Shown: piece after piece, positions 1 to 9,128 of the stretch
Position numbering within the stretch: the stretch's first letter is position 1
Layout of the letters: every line of letters starts with the position of its first letter
The notes under the pieces: model-generated
What the model saw: only the letters and a program-made list of their open reading frames with translations
Database searches by the model: none
Told to the model about the DNA's origin: nothing
From: Vibrio splendidus
Lineage (GTDB): Bacteria > Pseudomonadota > Gammaproteobacteria > Enterobacterales > Vibrionaceae
Assembly: GCF_003345295.1 (NCBI RefSeq)
Contig: NZ_CP031055.1
Coordinates: 3,162,001-3,226,000 of the forward strand
Length of the DNA: 64,000 bases
Direction: 5' to 3'
Made by a program: the position numbers and the translations under genes

Positions 1-705
1 GAAGGTCACTGGGGTGGAATGGCTGAGAAAGCGAGCCTAAACGGTGATTGGTTAGTGCCAATGCCAGCGGGTCTAGACGCTAAGAAAGTCATGGCGATCG
101 GTACAGCAGGTTTCACAGCAATGCTTTGTGTGCAAGCTATCGTAGATGCAGGCATCAAACCAGAAGACGGTGAGATCCTAGTAACAGGCGCAAGTGGTGG
201 CGTAGGCAGCGTGTCTATTACGCTACTTAACCAGCTGGGTTACAAAGTGGCTGCGGTGACTGGTCGTGCTTCTGCAAACGGTGAACTACTTAAATCACTA
301 GGCGCGACACGCATTGTAGAGCGTGCTGAACTAGAAGAACCTGCTAAGCCACTAGAAAAACAACTGTGGGCTGGCGCTATCGATACAGTAGGTAGCAAAG
401 TACTTGCGAAAGTATTGGCACAAATTGATTACAACGGCGCGGTTGCGATGTGTGGTCTAGCGGGCGGTTTTGACCTACCAACCACGGTAATGCCATTCAT
501 TCTGCGTAACGTTCGCCTACAAGGTGTGGACTCGGTAATGTGCCCTCGTGAAAAACGTATTAAAGCTTGGGAACAACTGGCTGAGCTATTACCAGAATCT
601 TTCTACACTCAAGCAACCAAAGAGGTGTCTTTAGACGGTGCAATTCAAGCAGCGGAAGACATCACTAACGGTCAAATCACTGGTCGCGTAGTCATTAAAC
701 TATAG
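1..705 (+). CDS. acuI: Acrylyl-CoA reductase AcuI/YhdH family (5' end missing)
   Basis: The frame is open from the first base, so the N-terminus lies outside the window; 234 residues are visible. This is a zinc-free medium-chain dehydrogenase/reductase. The Rossmann motif VTGASGGVGS lies about 60 residues into the visible part. The stretches AGAIDTVG and MPFILRNVRLQGVDSVM are hallmarks of the YhdH/AcuI subfamily, which reduces acryloyl-CoA to propionyl-CoA with NADPH. The internal ATG at 19 is not a start, because conserved family sequence precedes it. A terminator follows. Family assignment is firm; the physiological substrate is inferred from the family. Confidence 0.88.
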   Translation, partial: EGHWGGMAEKASLNGDWLVPMPAGLDAKKVMAIGTAGFTAMLCVQAIVDAGIKPEDGEILVTGASGGVGSVSITLLNQLGYKVAAVTGRASANGELLKSLGATRIVERAELEEPAKPLEKQLWAGAIDTVGSKVLAKVLAQIDYNGAVAMCGLAGGFDLPTTVMPFILRNVRLQGVDSVMCPREKRIKAWEQLAELLPESFYTQATKEVSLDGAIQAAEDITNGQITGRVVIKL

Positions 706-769
706 ATTCTCAAACATAAAGTTATCAAACCTTAAGCAACAACTTTAGGCTTGGATGACCTAAAACAAC

Positions 770-797
770 AAAGGGCTGATTTTTATCAGCCCTTTTG
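770..797. terminator. Bidirectional rho-independent terminator
   Basis: Arms AAAGGGCTGA and TCAGCCCTTT enclose a short T-rich loop. A/T runs flank both sides, so it can serve acuI and the convergent LysR gene. Confidence 0.8.
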
Positions 798-840
798 CAT
801 TTTGGTCATTTGGTTCGAGTAAACCAAAACTAGATCTAAG

Positions 841-1782
841 TTAACCCAAACCTACATCCGCAATACGCTTCTGAATCAACTCACCACACTCTTCTTTTAC
901 TACTCTTCTTAACCATTGTTGCGAGGCAGAAGAATCGCAGCGCGAGTGCCAGATCAGCGAGTAATCAAACGGCATAAACTCAAATGGTAATGGCTTAACA
1001 ACCAAGTCATAGCGCTCTGCCACCAAATAAGCCAGATCGGCTGGTACAGTGATCACCAACGGCATTCTATCGACAATCGCTAATGCGGCTTCAAGGTGAT
1101 AAGCACGCAGCACCATTTTACGTGGGTTTTGATTGGCTAAAGCATTATCTAATAACGCTTTAACACCATCACTAATCGCAATCATCGCATGCGGGAGTAA
1201 AACATAGTCTTCAAGGCTTAAAGGCTGATCCGCCAATGGGTGGTTTTTAGATAACAGACACGACACACCGACCGGCCCCAAGACCTCTTGATGAAGTGGT
1301 GCAACGCTGCCACTCGGTCGACAGATCGCCATATCAACACGTTCGGTGCTGAGTTGCTTAAACAAATGCTCATGCTGCAGCGGTGCAAACTCCAAAGATA
1401 TGTTCGGCGCTTGTTCATAAATCTTAGGCAATGCATAAGGCAAGATGGTTTGCATCGCGTAGTCAGTAGTCGCAATCAGAAAGCGTTCGCTGCAATAGTA
1501 AGGATCGAAATCACTCGGGCTCAGCAGTTGGCGGAATGACTCTAAAGGCTGATCAATACGCTGACTGATTTCGAGTGCTTTTTTGGTGGGAATAAGGTGC
1601 TGACCTTGGCGTGTAAACAGCGGATCGTTAAGTAGTTCTCTTAAGCGCCCTAACACTCGACTGGTTGCCGATTGACTTAAGTTAAGACGAAGCGCAGCCT
1701 GGCTAACACTACCCTCTTCAATCAATACTTTTAAGGCGACCAATAAATTAAGGTCTCTACGATAGATGTCTTCTAATTCCAC
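841..1782 (-). CDS. LysR-family transcriptional regulator
   Basis: A 313-residue LTTR. The N-terminal winged HTH lies at about residues 9-67 (LNLLVALKVLIEEGSVSQAA, then LSQSATSRVLGRLR). The periplasmic-binding-like effector domain follows from about residue 95. The pattern RRDLNLLVALKVL resembles the NodD/LeuO-type branch. The start is GTG, with only a weak AGG upstream and no ATG nearby. It is convergent with acuI. No divergently transcribed partner is adjacent, so its target cannot be inferred. Confidence 0.85.
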   Translation of the reverse strand: MELEDIYRRDLNLLVALKVLIEEGSVSQAALRLNLSQSATSRVLGRLRELLNDPLFTRQGQHLIPTKKALEISQRIDQPLESFRQLLSPSDFDPYYCSERFLIATTDYAMQTILPYALPKIYEQAPNISLEFAPLQHEHLFKQLSTERVDMAICRPSGSVAPLHQEVLGPVGVSCLLSKNHPLADQPLSLEDYVLLPHAMIAISDGVKALLDNALANQNPRKMVLRAYHLEAALAIVDRMPLVITVPADLAYLVAERYDLVVKPLPFEFMPFDYSLIWHSRCDSSASQQWLRRVVKEECGELIQKRIADVGLG

Positions 1783-1843
1783 GCCACTTACCTAGTTGTA
1801 TACAACTGTCATTAGTTACTAAGTTGTTTATAGCATGCTTTAG

Positions 1844-1872
1844 ATAAAAAAAATCCCGCAATTATACGGGGA
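1844..1872 (-). terminator. Possible terminator of the small upstream gene
   Basis: On the minus strand a short CCCG/CGGG hairpin with an 8-nt loop is followed by a run of T. It lies downstream of the 61-residue membrane-protein gene and upstream of the LysR gene, so it would separate the two. The stem is short. Confidence 0.5.
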
Positions 1873-1938
1873 AGCCCAAGAAAATCTGGGGATAGTGTCG
1901 GAATGTTGTCGTATCGGAATTTGCTTGTTGTATTCGGG

Positions 1939-2124
1939 TTAGTGCTCTTGCTCTTCGGCTATACCTTGCCAACGGCGCATCTCTACCCAAATACCAATAA
2001 TCGTTGCTACTATGCCAAAGATAGGCATCAGTGAGGTCTCTGTCGATGAGCGCAAAACTAACGCACAGAAAGAAATAAAACAGAGAACTGAATAAATTGT
2101 TAATCTATCTAATCCTGTCAACAT
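1939..2124 (-). CDS. Small membrane protein, function unknown
   Basis: 61 residues. There are two hydrophobic segments (about residues 8-25 and 31-47), then a charged tail rich in E, R and Q. I chose the ATG at 2124 because AAGGAG sits six bases before it; an in-frame GTG at 2130 directly abuts that site. No known domain was recognised. Its tail (IGIWVEMRRW) loosely resembles that of the other small membrane protein on the far side of tusA, so the two may be related. Confidence 0.6.
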   Translation of the reverse strand: MLTGLDRLTIYSVLCFISFCALVLRSSTETSLMPIFGIVATIIGIWVEMRRWQGIAEEQEH

Positions 2125-2273
2125 CGCCACTCCTTAGCTAGTTGCCTTTGCTTCAAGTTGTTATCAACTTGTTAACTAAGTTATAGGAAATGATTCTGTT
2201 TGCCAAGCACTTATTGCATATTTTTTCTGCAGACGTATTATTCACTCGTTAGATAGAAATAGAGATACAAACC

Positions 2274-2525
2274 ATGACATTCAAACCTGAACTGGCAACC
2301 CATACTTTAGAAGCTGAAGGCCTACGTTGCCCGGAACCAGTAATGATGGTCAGGAAGACAATTAGAAACATGCAGGATGGCGATGTGTTACTGGTAAAAG
2401 CTGACGATCCTTCGACAACTCGAGATATCCCGAGCTTTTGTCGATTCATGGATCACCAGTTGGTAGGTCAAGCGACAGAAACGTTGCCTTACCAGTATTT
2501 GATCAGAAAGGGATTGGAGGCATAA
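2274..2525 (+). CDS. tusA: Sulfurtransferase TusA
   Basis: 83 residues, the usual TusA length. It carries the conserved LRCPEPVM motif with the persulfide-carrying cysteine at about residue 19. TusA accepts sulfur from IscS and passes it to the TusBCD relay for 2-thiouridine formation at tRNA position 34. It is a cytoplasmic single-domain protein, monocistronic here and followed by a strong terminator. The ribosome binding site (AGAG) is modest. Confidence 0.93.
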   Translation: MTFKPELATHTLEAEGLRCPEPVMMVRKTIRNMQDGDVLLVKADDPSTTRDIPSFCRFMDHQLVGQATETLPYQYLIRKGLEA

Positions 2526-2550
2526 CGCCCCACCGAGTATCAAGCATCAA

Positions 2551-2607
2551 AAAAGCCGCTCGTACCTTATGTTCTTCAACAGAACTCAGAGTACGAGCGG
2601 CTTTTTA
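2551..2607. terminator. Long bidirectional terminator
   Basis: A perfect 15-bp stem has arms AAAAGCCGCTCGTAC (2551-2565) and its complement (2591-2605). The 25-nt loop holds a nested GTTCT/AGAAC stem. It lies between tusA and the convergent small gene, with A and T runs on the two sides. Confidence 0.85.
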
Positions 2608-2608
2608 T

Positions 2609-2857
2609 TTATTCGTTTCTAGGCTTGTTTTGCAGATGCTCAAGCTGATGCTGAATTTCTCGGATATCTTTGCGCATAGGAATAATATGCGCCACTCGAA
2701 TCCAGGCCTCTACCGCAAGCCCAGTCATGATCATCGAACCAGCCACCATTGGTAGCCACATGTCCGTCAACACCATGCCTAATAGTGTAAGTGCAAGACC
2801 AAAGGTAAATAGATAACTTTGGCTTTGTGGAGTAATACCCATATAACGCGTCAACAT
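2609..2857 (-). CDS. Small two-helix membrane protein, function unknown
   Basis: 82 residues from the ATG at 2857, which has GAGGG about eight bases upstream; another ATG at 2863 lies too close to that site. Two hydrophobic helices (about residues 15-33 and 36-53) precede an amphipathic, possibly coiled C-terminus rich in Q, E, H and K. I recognise no family. It is convergent with tusA and stops right at the shared terminator. Confidence 0.6.
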   Translation of the reverse strand: MLTRYMGITPQSQSYLFTFGLALTLLGMVLTDMWLPMVAGSMIMTGLAVEAWIRVAHIIPMRKDIREIQHQLEHLQNKPRNE

Positions 2858-3014
2858 AATCATGCCCTCGTGTTCTTAACTCACAAGATTAAAATATCAT
2901 GACAAGTATGACAGTTATATGTCCATTCGCTCGATAAACCCGACAATACTGTAAGAGTATGACCTACAACACATTACTCTACTGGTTGAGTATAATAAGA
3001 CTCAATACCACCGC

Positions 3015-3569
3015 TTAATAGAAAGCCGCTGCGATAGCCAAACCCACGAATAACAAAGCCGTGATCTTGCGAATCAGGTCAAGAGGCATCTTATCTGCCG
3101 ATAACTTACCAATGATCACCACTGGCACATTCGCCAGCAACATACCAATGGTAGTGCCGAGAATCACCCACGTTAATGCATCCGAATATTGAGCCCCTAG
3201 AATGGAGGTCGCAATCTGAGTCTTATCGCCAATCTCAGCAATAAAGAAAGCGATAAAGCTGGCGACAAATGGGCCTCGATTCGAGATCTGCTCATCGTCA
3301 TCCAATTTATCCGGAATAAGAATCCAGCCCGCCATAGCGATAAAACTGACCACCAGCACCCATTTTAAGATTTCAGGAGATAAGTAATCTGCGATAACGA
3401 CACCGAGCCATGCAGCAAGAGCATGATTGGCAATGGTGGCAAAGAAGATAGCCGCGATAATAGGTATCGGCTTGCGATATCGACTGGCTAATAAAAGGGA
3501 TAGCAACTGAGTCTTATCACCGATCTCGGCTAAGGCGACAGTTGTAATTGAAATTGCTAAAACGCTCAC
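3015..3569 (-). CDS. mneA: Manganese exporter MneA (GDT1/TMEM165, UPF0016 family)
   Basis: 184 residues from a GTG start at 3569. Two copies of the family signature E-x-G-D-K-T (AEIGDKTQ near residues 14-21, and again in the second half) sit in a duplicated three-helix fold of six membrane segments. MneA of V. cholerae exports Mn2+. An upstream in-frame ATG at 3629 lies inside the conserved 3' part of a manganese riboswitch, so I reject it as the start. The GTG overlaps the stop of a tiny ATG-AGC-ATG-TCG-TGA frame. Control by the Mn2+ riboswitch fits the function. Function is well supported; the exact start is inferred. Confidence 0.9.
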   Translation of the reverse strand: MSVLAISITTVALAEIGDKTQLLSLLLASRYRKPIPIIAAIFFATIANHALAAWLGVVIADYLSPEILKWVLVVSFIAMAGWILIPDKLDDDEQISNRGPFVASFIAFFIAEIGDKTQIATSILGAQYSDALTWVILGTTIGMLLANVPVVIIGKLSADKMPLDLIRKITALLFVGLAIAAAFY

Positions 3570-3617
3570 GACATGCTCATTTGGGACGGAGATTATTATA
3601 TTTAACCAAAGACAAAC

Positions 3618-3779
3618 CTCGCGCCCCATCCCGGTTCACGATGCTTGTCTAAGGTCTTGCTAAGCACCACCAAGGTGGTGGTTGCCTCGAACGCCATGAT
3701 GATTTTGCATCAATTATGTTGACGGACGAACTCATTCAATAGGATATGAATAAGTAAGCTACTCCCCAAAGACCGCGAG
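3618..3779 (-). promoter_or_regulatory. yybP-ykoY manganese riboswitch
   Basis: Read on the minus strand, the region has the hallmark GGGGAGTAGC just after the 5' strand of P1. It also has GTCAACATA and the 3' block AACCGGGATGGGGCGCGAG. P1 pairs CTCGCG (3779-3774) with CGCGAG (3623-3618). An internal hairpin built on ACCACC/GGTGGT fills the variable arm. It lies immediately upstream of mneA, a classic target of this Mn2+-sensing class. Confidence 0.9.
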
Positions 3780-3989
3780 ATTTTAATCACCCACGCTTTC
3801 AAACACAAGTGTCAAAGTTATCAAAATATCCACTTGTGCCGAAAAACAAACATTAAAGGCAAAAAAATCCACTAAACGACATTTTAGACCACTAATTAAA
3901 CAAGATTACCCCTACTCGCTTTACCAATATCTCGGTATACTCAGAGGTTATTTTTCTCATTCATTTAAAAGAATCGCGCGAACCTGACT
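3780..3989. other. Intergenic region upstream of glyQ and mneA
   Basis: AT-rich region between the divergent mneA riboswitch and glyQ. A TATACT at 3936-3941 could be a glyQ -10 box, but I see no convincing -35 at proper spacing. No other element was recognised. Confidence 0.4.
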
Positions 3990-4919
3990 ATGCAAAAATA
4001 CGATATCAAAACCTTCCAGGGAATGATCCTCGCGCTGCAGGATTACTGGGCACAAAACGGTTGTACCATTGTTCAACCACTAGATATGGAAGTAGGTGCT
4101 GGCACCTCTCACCCAATGACATGTCTACGTGCACTTGGCCCAGAGCCAATGTCTACGGCATACGTTCAACCTTCTCGTCGTCCGACCGATGGTCGTTACG
4201 GTGAAAACCCGAACCGCCTGCAGCACTACTATCAATTCCAAGTAGCTCTAAAACCTTCTCCAGATAACATCCAGGAGTTGTACTTAGGCTCTCTTGAAGT
4301 TCTTGGTGTCGACCCGCTTGTTCACGATATTCGCTTCGTAGAAGACAACTGGGAAAACCCAACGCTAGGCGCATGGGGTCTTGGTTGGGAAGTATGGCTA
4401 AACGGTATGGAAGTGACTCAATTCACTTACTTCCAACAAGTTGGCGGCCTTGAGTGTAAGCCTGTAACTGGCGAGATCACTTACGGTATCGAGCGTCTAG
4501 CAATGTACATCCAGGAAGTAGACTCTGTTTACGACCTTGTATGGAACGTAGCACCAGACGGTTCTAACGTGACTTACGGTGACATCTTCCACCAAAACGA
4601 AGTTGAGCAATCAACATACAACTTCGAGCACGCAGACGTAGATTTCCTATTCACTTTCTTCGACCAGTGCGAAAAAGAGTGTAAAGAGCTACTTGAGCTT
4701 GAGAAGCCACTGCCGCTTCCAGCTTATGAGCGCATTCTAAAAGCAGGTCACGCATTCAACATCCTTGATGCGCGCAAAGCTATCTCTGTAACAGAGCGTC
4801 AACGTTACATCCTTCGTATCCGCAACCTGACTAAAGCTGTTGCAGAAGCGTACTACGCGTCACGTGAAGCACTTGGCTTCCCAATGTGCCGATCTGTAGA
4901 AGAAAAGGAAGGTAAATAA
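3990..4919 (+). CDS. glyQ: Glycyl-tRNA synthetase alpha subunit
   Basis: 309 residues, near the usual size for the alpha subunit of the bacterial alpha2beta2 glycyl-tRNA synthetase. It starts MQKYDIKTFQGMILALQDYW and holds the class II motifs (PMTCLRALGPEP; RPTDGRYGENPNRLQHYYQFQV; GLECKPVTGEITYGIERLAMY). The alpha subunit carries the site for glycine and ATP. glyS starts two bases after its stop, so the two are translationally coupled. Confidence 0.97.
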   Translation: MQKYDIKTFQGMILALQDYWAQNGCTIVQPLDMEVGAGTSHPMTCLRALGPEPMSTAYVQPSRRPTDGRYGENPNRLQHYYQFQVALKPSPDNIQELYLGSLEVLGVDPLVHDIRFVEDNWENPTLGAWGLGWEVWLNGMEVTQFTYFQQVGGLECKPVTGEITYGIERLAMYIQEVDSVYDLVWNVAPDGSNVTYGDIFHQNEVEQSTYNFEHADVDFLFTFFDQCEKECKELLELEKPLPLPAYERILKAGHAFNILDARKAISVTERQRYILRIRNLTKAVAEAYYASREALGFPMCRSVEEKEGK

Positions 4920-4921
4920 TC

Positions 4922-6988
4922 ATGGCGAAGAATTTTCTAATTGAACTGGGTACGGAAGAGCTTCCACCAACGGCACTTCGTTCTCTAGCAGAAGCCTTTG
5001 CTTCTAACTTTGAAGCAGGTCTTAAAACGGCTGAGCTTTCTCACGAAGGCATCAAGTGGTACGCAGCACCTCGTCGTCTAGCACTTAAAGTGACCGCCCT
5101 GGCTGAAGGCCAAGCAGACAAAGTCGTTGAGAAGCGCGGCCCTGCAATTTCTGTAGCATTCGATGCTGAAGGCAACGCGACTAAAGCTGCACAAGGTTGG
5201 GCTCGTGGTAACGGTATTACTGTTGAGCAAGCTGACCGTCTGAAAACAGACAAAGGTGAGTGGCTTCTTTTCAAACAAGAAGTGGCTGGCAAACCAGTTC
5301 AAAAATTGGTAATGGACATCGCTGCGAAAGCACTGGCTGGCCTACCCATTCCTAAAGCAATGCGCTGGGGTAACTCAGACATCCAATTTATCCGTCCAGT
5401 GAAAACACTGACAGTACTACTAGGTGATGAGCTTGTTGAAGGCAAAATCCTAGGTGTAGCTTCTGCTCGTACTATCCGTGGCCACCGTTTCATGGGCGAA
5501 CAAGAGTTCACTATCGACTCTGCTGACCAATACCCTGCGATCTTAGAAGAGCGCGGTAAAGTAATGGCAGATTACGATGCGCGTAAAGCGATCATTCTTG
5601 CTGATGCTAAAAAAGCAGCAGATGCGGTTGGCGGTATTGCTGACCTAGAAGATGACCTTGTTGAAGAAGTTACCTCTTTGGTTGAATGGCCAGTAGTGCT
5701 TACTGCTAAGTTTGAGCAAGAGTTCCTAAAAGTGCCTTCTGAAGCTTTGGTTTACACCATGAAAGGCGACCAGAAGTACTTCCCTGTATACGATTCAGAG
5801 AAAAACCTACTACCGAACTTTATCTTCGTTTCGAACATCGAGTCTAAAGAGCCTCGTCACGTTATCGAAGGTAACGAGAAAGTTGTACGTCCACGTCTTG
5901 CTGATGCTGAATTCTTCTTCAACACCGACCGTAAGCGCCCGCTTATCGACCGTCTTGCTGAACTAGATCAAGCTATCTTCCAGAAGCAACTGGGCACTAT
6001 CAAAGACAAAACAGACCGCATCACAGAACTTGCAGGCTACATTGCTGAGCAAATCGATGCTGACGTTGAAAAGTCTAAGCGCGCAGGCCTACTGGCTAAG
6101 TGTGACCTAATGACATCAATGGTATTCGAATTTACGGATACTCAAGGTGTGATGGGCATGCACTACGCAACGCACGATGGTGAAGACGAGCAAGTAGCAC
6201 TGGCACTTTACGAGCAGTACATGCCTCGTTTCGCAGGTGACACACTACCAAGCACTGGCATATCTTCTGCTGTAGCAATGGCAGACAAGCTAGACACTAT
6301 CGTAGGTATCTTCGGTATTGGCCAAGCACCAAAAGGTTCTGACCCATTCGCTCTACGTCGTGCATCACTAGGTGTGCTACGTATCATCGTTGAAAACGGC
6401 TACAACCTAGACCTAACTGATCTAATCGGTAAAGCGAAAGAGCTACTAGGCGACAAGCTAACTAACGACAACGTAGAAGCTGACGTTATCGACTTTATGC
6501 TAGGTCGTTTCCGCGCATGGTACCAAGATGCTGGTTTCAGCGTTGATATCATCCAAGCGGTACTAGCACGTCGTCCAACCAAGCCAGCTGACTTTGACCA
6601 ACGTGTTAAAGCGGTTTCTCACTTCCGTGAACTGGAAGCAGCAGAAGCACTAGCAGCAGCGAACAAGCGTGTAGGTAACATCCTTGCGAAATTCGATGGC
6701 GAACTACCAGCAGAAATCGATCTAGCTCTTCTTCAAGAAGACGCAGAGAAAGCGCTGGCTGAAAACGTTGAAGTAATGACGGAAGCACTGGAACCAGCAT
6801 TCGCGACAGGCAACTACCAAGAAGCCCTAAGCAAGCTTGCTGACCTACGTGAACCCGTTGATGCATTCTTCGATAACGTAATGGTGATGGCTGATGACGA
6901 AGCGCTTAAGAAGAACCGTCTAACGCTACTGAACAACCTACGTAACCTGTTCCTACAGATTGCTGACATCTCTCTACTGCAAAAATAA
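4922..6988 (+). CDS. glyS: Glycyl-tRNA synthetase beta subunit
   Basis: 688 residues, matching the family (about 690). The N-terminus, beginning NFLIELGTEELPP, is diagnostic. The middle contains the HD-like region (VFEFTDTQGVMGMHYA) and the C-terminus an anticodon-binding DALR-like domain. The beta subunit binds tRNA-Gly. It forms an operon with glyQ, followed by a strong terminator. Confidence 0.97.
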   Translation: MAKNFLIELGTEELPPTALRSLAEAFASNFEAGLKTAELSHEGIKWYAAPRRLALKVTALAEGQADKVVEKRGPAISVAFDAEGNATKAAQGWARGNGITVEQADRLKTDKGEWLLFKQEVAGKPVQKLVMDIAAKALAGLPIPKAMRWGNSDIQFIRPVKTLTVLLGDELVEGKILGVASARTIRGHRFMGEQEFTIDSADQYPAILEERGKVMADYDARKAIILADAKKAADAVGGIADLEDDLVEEVTSLVEWPVVLTAKFEQEFLKVPSEALVYTMKGDQKYFPVYDSEKNLLPNFIFVSNIESKEPRHVIEGNEKVVRPRLADAEFFFNTDRKRPLIDRLAELDQAIFQKQLGTIKDKTDRITELAGYIAEQIDADVEKSKRAGLLAKCDLMTSMVFEFTDTQGVMGMHYATHDGEDEQVALALYEQYMPRFAGDTLPSTGISSAVAMADKLDTIVGIFGIGQAPKGSDPFALRRASLGVLRIIVENGYNLDLTDLIGKAKELLGDKLTNDNVEADVIDFMLGRFRAWYQDAGFSVDIIQAVLARRPTKPADFDQRVKAVSHFRELEAAEALAAANKRVGNILAKFDGELPAEIDLALLQEDAEKALAENVEVMTEALEPAFATGNYQEALSKLADLREPVDAFFDNVMVMADDEALKKNRLTLLNNLRNLFLQIADISLLQK

Positions 6989-7044
6989 GCACGAGTGAGA
7001 TTGTTGCTCTAAGTCATACTCTGAGTAACTAACTGTAAACACCC

Positions 7045-7072
7045 AAAGGGAAGCGAAAGCTTCCCTTTTTGT
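7045..7072 (+). terminator. glyQS terminator
   Basis: A perfect 10-bp stem, AAAGGGAAGC with its complement, is closed by a GAAA tetraloop and followed by a T run. Confidence 0.88.
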
Positions 7073-7190
7073 TTTTGTGAACCAAGCATTTGTTTGTAGA
7101 GGTGTTATTGATTAACTGAATGAATCAGCACTCAGACTGTAGAGGGCATTGTTTGCTATAAATAACCTGTTTATTCAGGGGAAGGGAACA

Positions 7191-9128
7191 ATGAAAAAAA
7201 CAGTACTCGCGCTTTCAATACTCGCACTCAGCGCATGCAGCCAAACCAGTGATAACAGCTTATTGCTGACAATTGATAACAACACTGTCGTATTTGAATC
7301 AACAGGTAAAGGCACAGTTATTGCTGAACAGGAACTCGCTAAAGGTAGCTATACCTTCTCTATCAGCGATACTCAAAATACCTGTGGTACCAACTTTGCG
7401 CTGGCTGAAGAGAGCCGCATCAAATTCAATAAGCCCCTTCGCCTAGACGACTGCGCCGATAAATCTGAAATTGATATTAAGGTCTTTCGTGCTAACACCT
7501 ACCAATTTACGCTCAACCCTCAGACTAATGAGCTGACGGTTCAAGTAAAGCCAAAGCAGCAACAAGTACAAAGCTTTGCTTGTCCGGTTCCTAGTGATCA
7601 GCCAACCACTATCGATGTTGCTCAAACCTTTGATGATGGCACCGTGGTAAGAGACGCTCTTTCAGGCAAACAAGTCACAGTAACTAATGGCAGCGTCACC
7701 ATGCAGCCTGCAGAAAACAGCCAAGGTGTTCTGCTACTAGAGAAAGTAGAACCAGAAACCAAAGCTGATTTTAGTTGGGACAACGCCACGGTTTACTTCG
7801 TGATGACCGATCGCTTCCACAACGGTAACCCTGACAACGACAATAGCTATGGTCGCAGTCAAGATGGACAAGATGAAATCGGCACCTTCCACGGTGGTGA
7901 CCTAGCAGGCTTAACCGAAAAGCTCGACTACATTGAATCGCTCGGGGCCAATGCTATCTGGATTACCTCTCCACTAGAGCAAATCCACGGCTGGGTTGGC
8001 GGTGGTGATCGCGGTGACTTCAAACATTATGGCTATCATGGCTACTACCATCAAGATTGGACTAAGCTCGATGACAACATGGGTACCGAAGACGAGCTGA
8101 AAACCTTCATCGATACCGCGCACAGCAAAGGCATTCGTGTCGTTTGGGATGTGGTAATGAACCACACTGGCTACGCCACGCTTGCCGACATGCAAGAGTT
8201 CGATTTTGGTAAACTCAACCTGACCGATGACCAAGCTAAACAAACGCTTGGTGAGAACTGGACCGACTGGCAACCAAAGGCAGGTCAAAACTGGCACTAC
8301 TTCAATAACTTCATATCCTACAGCGACCAAGACGCTTGGGAAAAGTGGTGGGGTAAAGCGTGGTTGCGCAGTGATATCGGCGCTTATGACTCTCCGGGTT
8401 ACAACAACCTCACCATGTCTCTGGCGCACCTACCCGACTTTAAAACTGAATCAACAGAGACCACTGGGCTGCCTAATTTCTATCGCAACAAGTCCACCAG
8501 CGCCACGGATGAACTCCAAACCCCTCGTGAACATCTCATCACTTGGTTGTCTGACTGGGTACGTGAATATGGCGTTGATGGTTTTAGAGTCGATACCGCC
8601 AAGCACGTTGAGTTAGATGCGTGGGCAAAGCTTAAAGAGAGCACGAACCAAGCGCTTGCAGAATGGAAGCAAAACAACCCAGACAAAGCGTTGGATGACC
8701 TACCATTCTGGATGACGGGTGAAGTATGGGCACACAGCGTGGTGAAATCAGACTATTTCGCTAACGGGTTTGATTCGATCATCAACTTTGAATTCCAGAG
8801 TGATATCGCACCCAAAGCACTTAAGTGTCTATCCGATCTCGATGCTGACTACCTTCGCTACGCAGACAAGATCAACAGTGACAGCGAGTTCAACGTGTTG
8901 AGTTACCTCTCGTCTCACGACACCTCGTTATTCTGGACACAACACGGCAGTGACTTTGCAAAACAGACCAAAGCTGCAAACGCGTTGATGCTGGCTCCCG
9001 GTGCAGTGCAGATCTATTACGGTGATGAGATTGCACGAGATTTTGGCCCAACAGGATCAGACCCGATGCAGGGCACCCGTTCAGACATGCCTTGGGATCA
9101 AATCACAGGCGAACGAGCGCAACTGTAG
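7191..9128 (+). CDS. malS: MalS-like lipoprotein alpha-amylase, C-terminus lost by frameshift
   Basis: 645 residues from the ATG at 7191, which has GGGGAAGGGA just upstream. A lipoprotein signal ends in the lipobox LSAC (Cys at about residue 16). An N-terminal all-beta region runs to about residue 190, then a GH13 catalytic domain. Region I is DVVMNH (from D320). Region II is GFRVDTAKH with nucleophile D468. The acid/base is E511 in GEVW, and the transition-state stabiliser is D577 in SSHD. The frame ends in ERAQL-stop, but the expected continuation (TVEHWQTLGQ onward) follows at once in another frame, which points to loss of one base near 9117-9121. The active site is intact; about 50 residues of the C-terminal domain are lost. 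The malS name is by similarity. Confidence 0.8.
   Translation: MKKTVLALSILALSACSQTSDNSLLLTIDNNTVVFESTGKGTVIAEQELAKGSYTFSISDTQNTCGTNFALAEESRIKFNKPLRLDDCADKSEIDIKVFRANTYQFTLNPQTNELTVQVKPKQQQVQSFACPVPSDQPTTIDVAQTFDDGTVVRDALSGKQVTVTNGSVTMQPAENSQGVLLLEKVEPETKADFSWDNATVYFVMTDRFHNGNPDNDNSYGRSQDGQDEIGTFHGGDLAGLTEKLDYIESLGANAIWITSPLEQIHGWVGGGDRGDFKHYGYHGYYHQDWTKLDDNMGTEDELKTFIDTAHSKGIRVVWDVVMNHTGYATLADMQEFDFGKLNLTDDQAKQTLGENWTDWQPKAGQNWHYFNNFISYSDQDAWEKWWGKAWLRSDIGAYDSPGYNNLTMSLAHLPDFKTESTETTGLPNFYRNKSTSATDELQTPREHLITWLSDWVREYGVDGFRVDTAKHVELDAWAKLKESTNQALAEWKQNNPDKALDDLPFWMTGEVWAHSVVKSDYFANGFDSIINFEFQSDIAPKALKCLSDLDADYLRYADKINSDSEFNVLSYLSSHDTSLFWTQHGSDFAKQTKAANALMLAPGAVQIYYGDEIARDFGPTGSDPMQGTRSDMPWDQITGERAQL

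Noticed and set aside
3570..3629. Upstream ATG start for mneA at 3629
   Set aside because: The extra 20 codons fall in the conserved part of the Mn2+ riboswitch and its flank and do not belong to the family.
7974..8429. 151-codon open frame antisense to the alpha-amylase gene
   Set aside because: Opposite the conserved GH13 catalytic region; no independent coding signs.
8227..8616. 129-codon open frame in another frame of the amylase gene
   Set aside because: Overlaps the intact catalytic frame and shows no family features.
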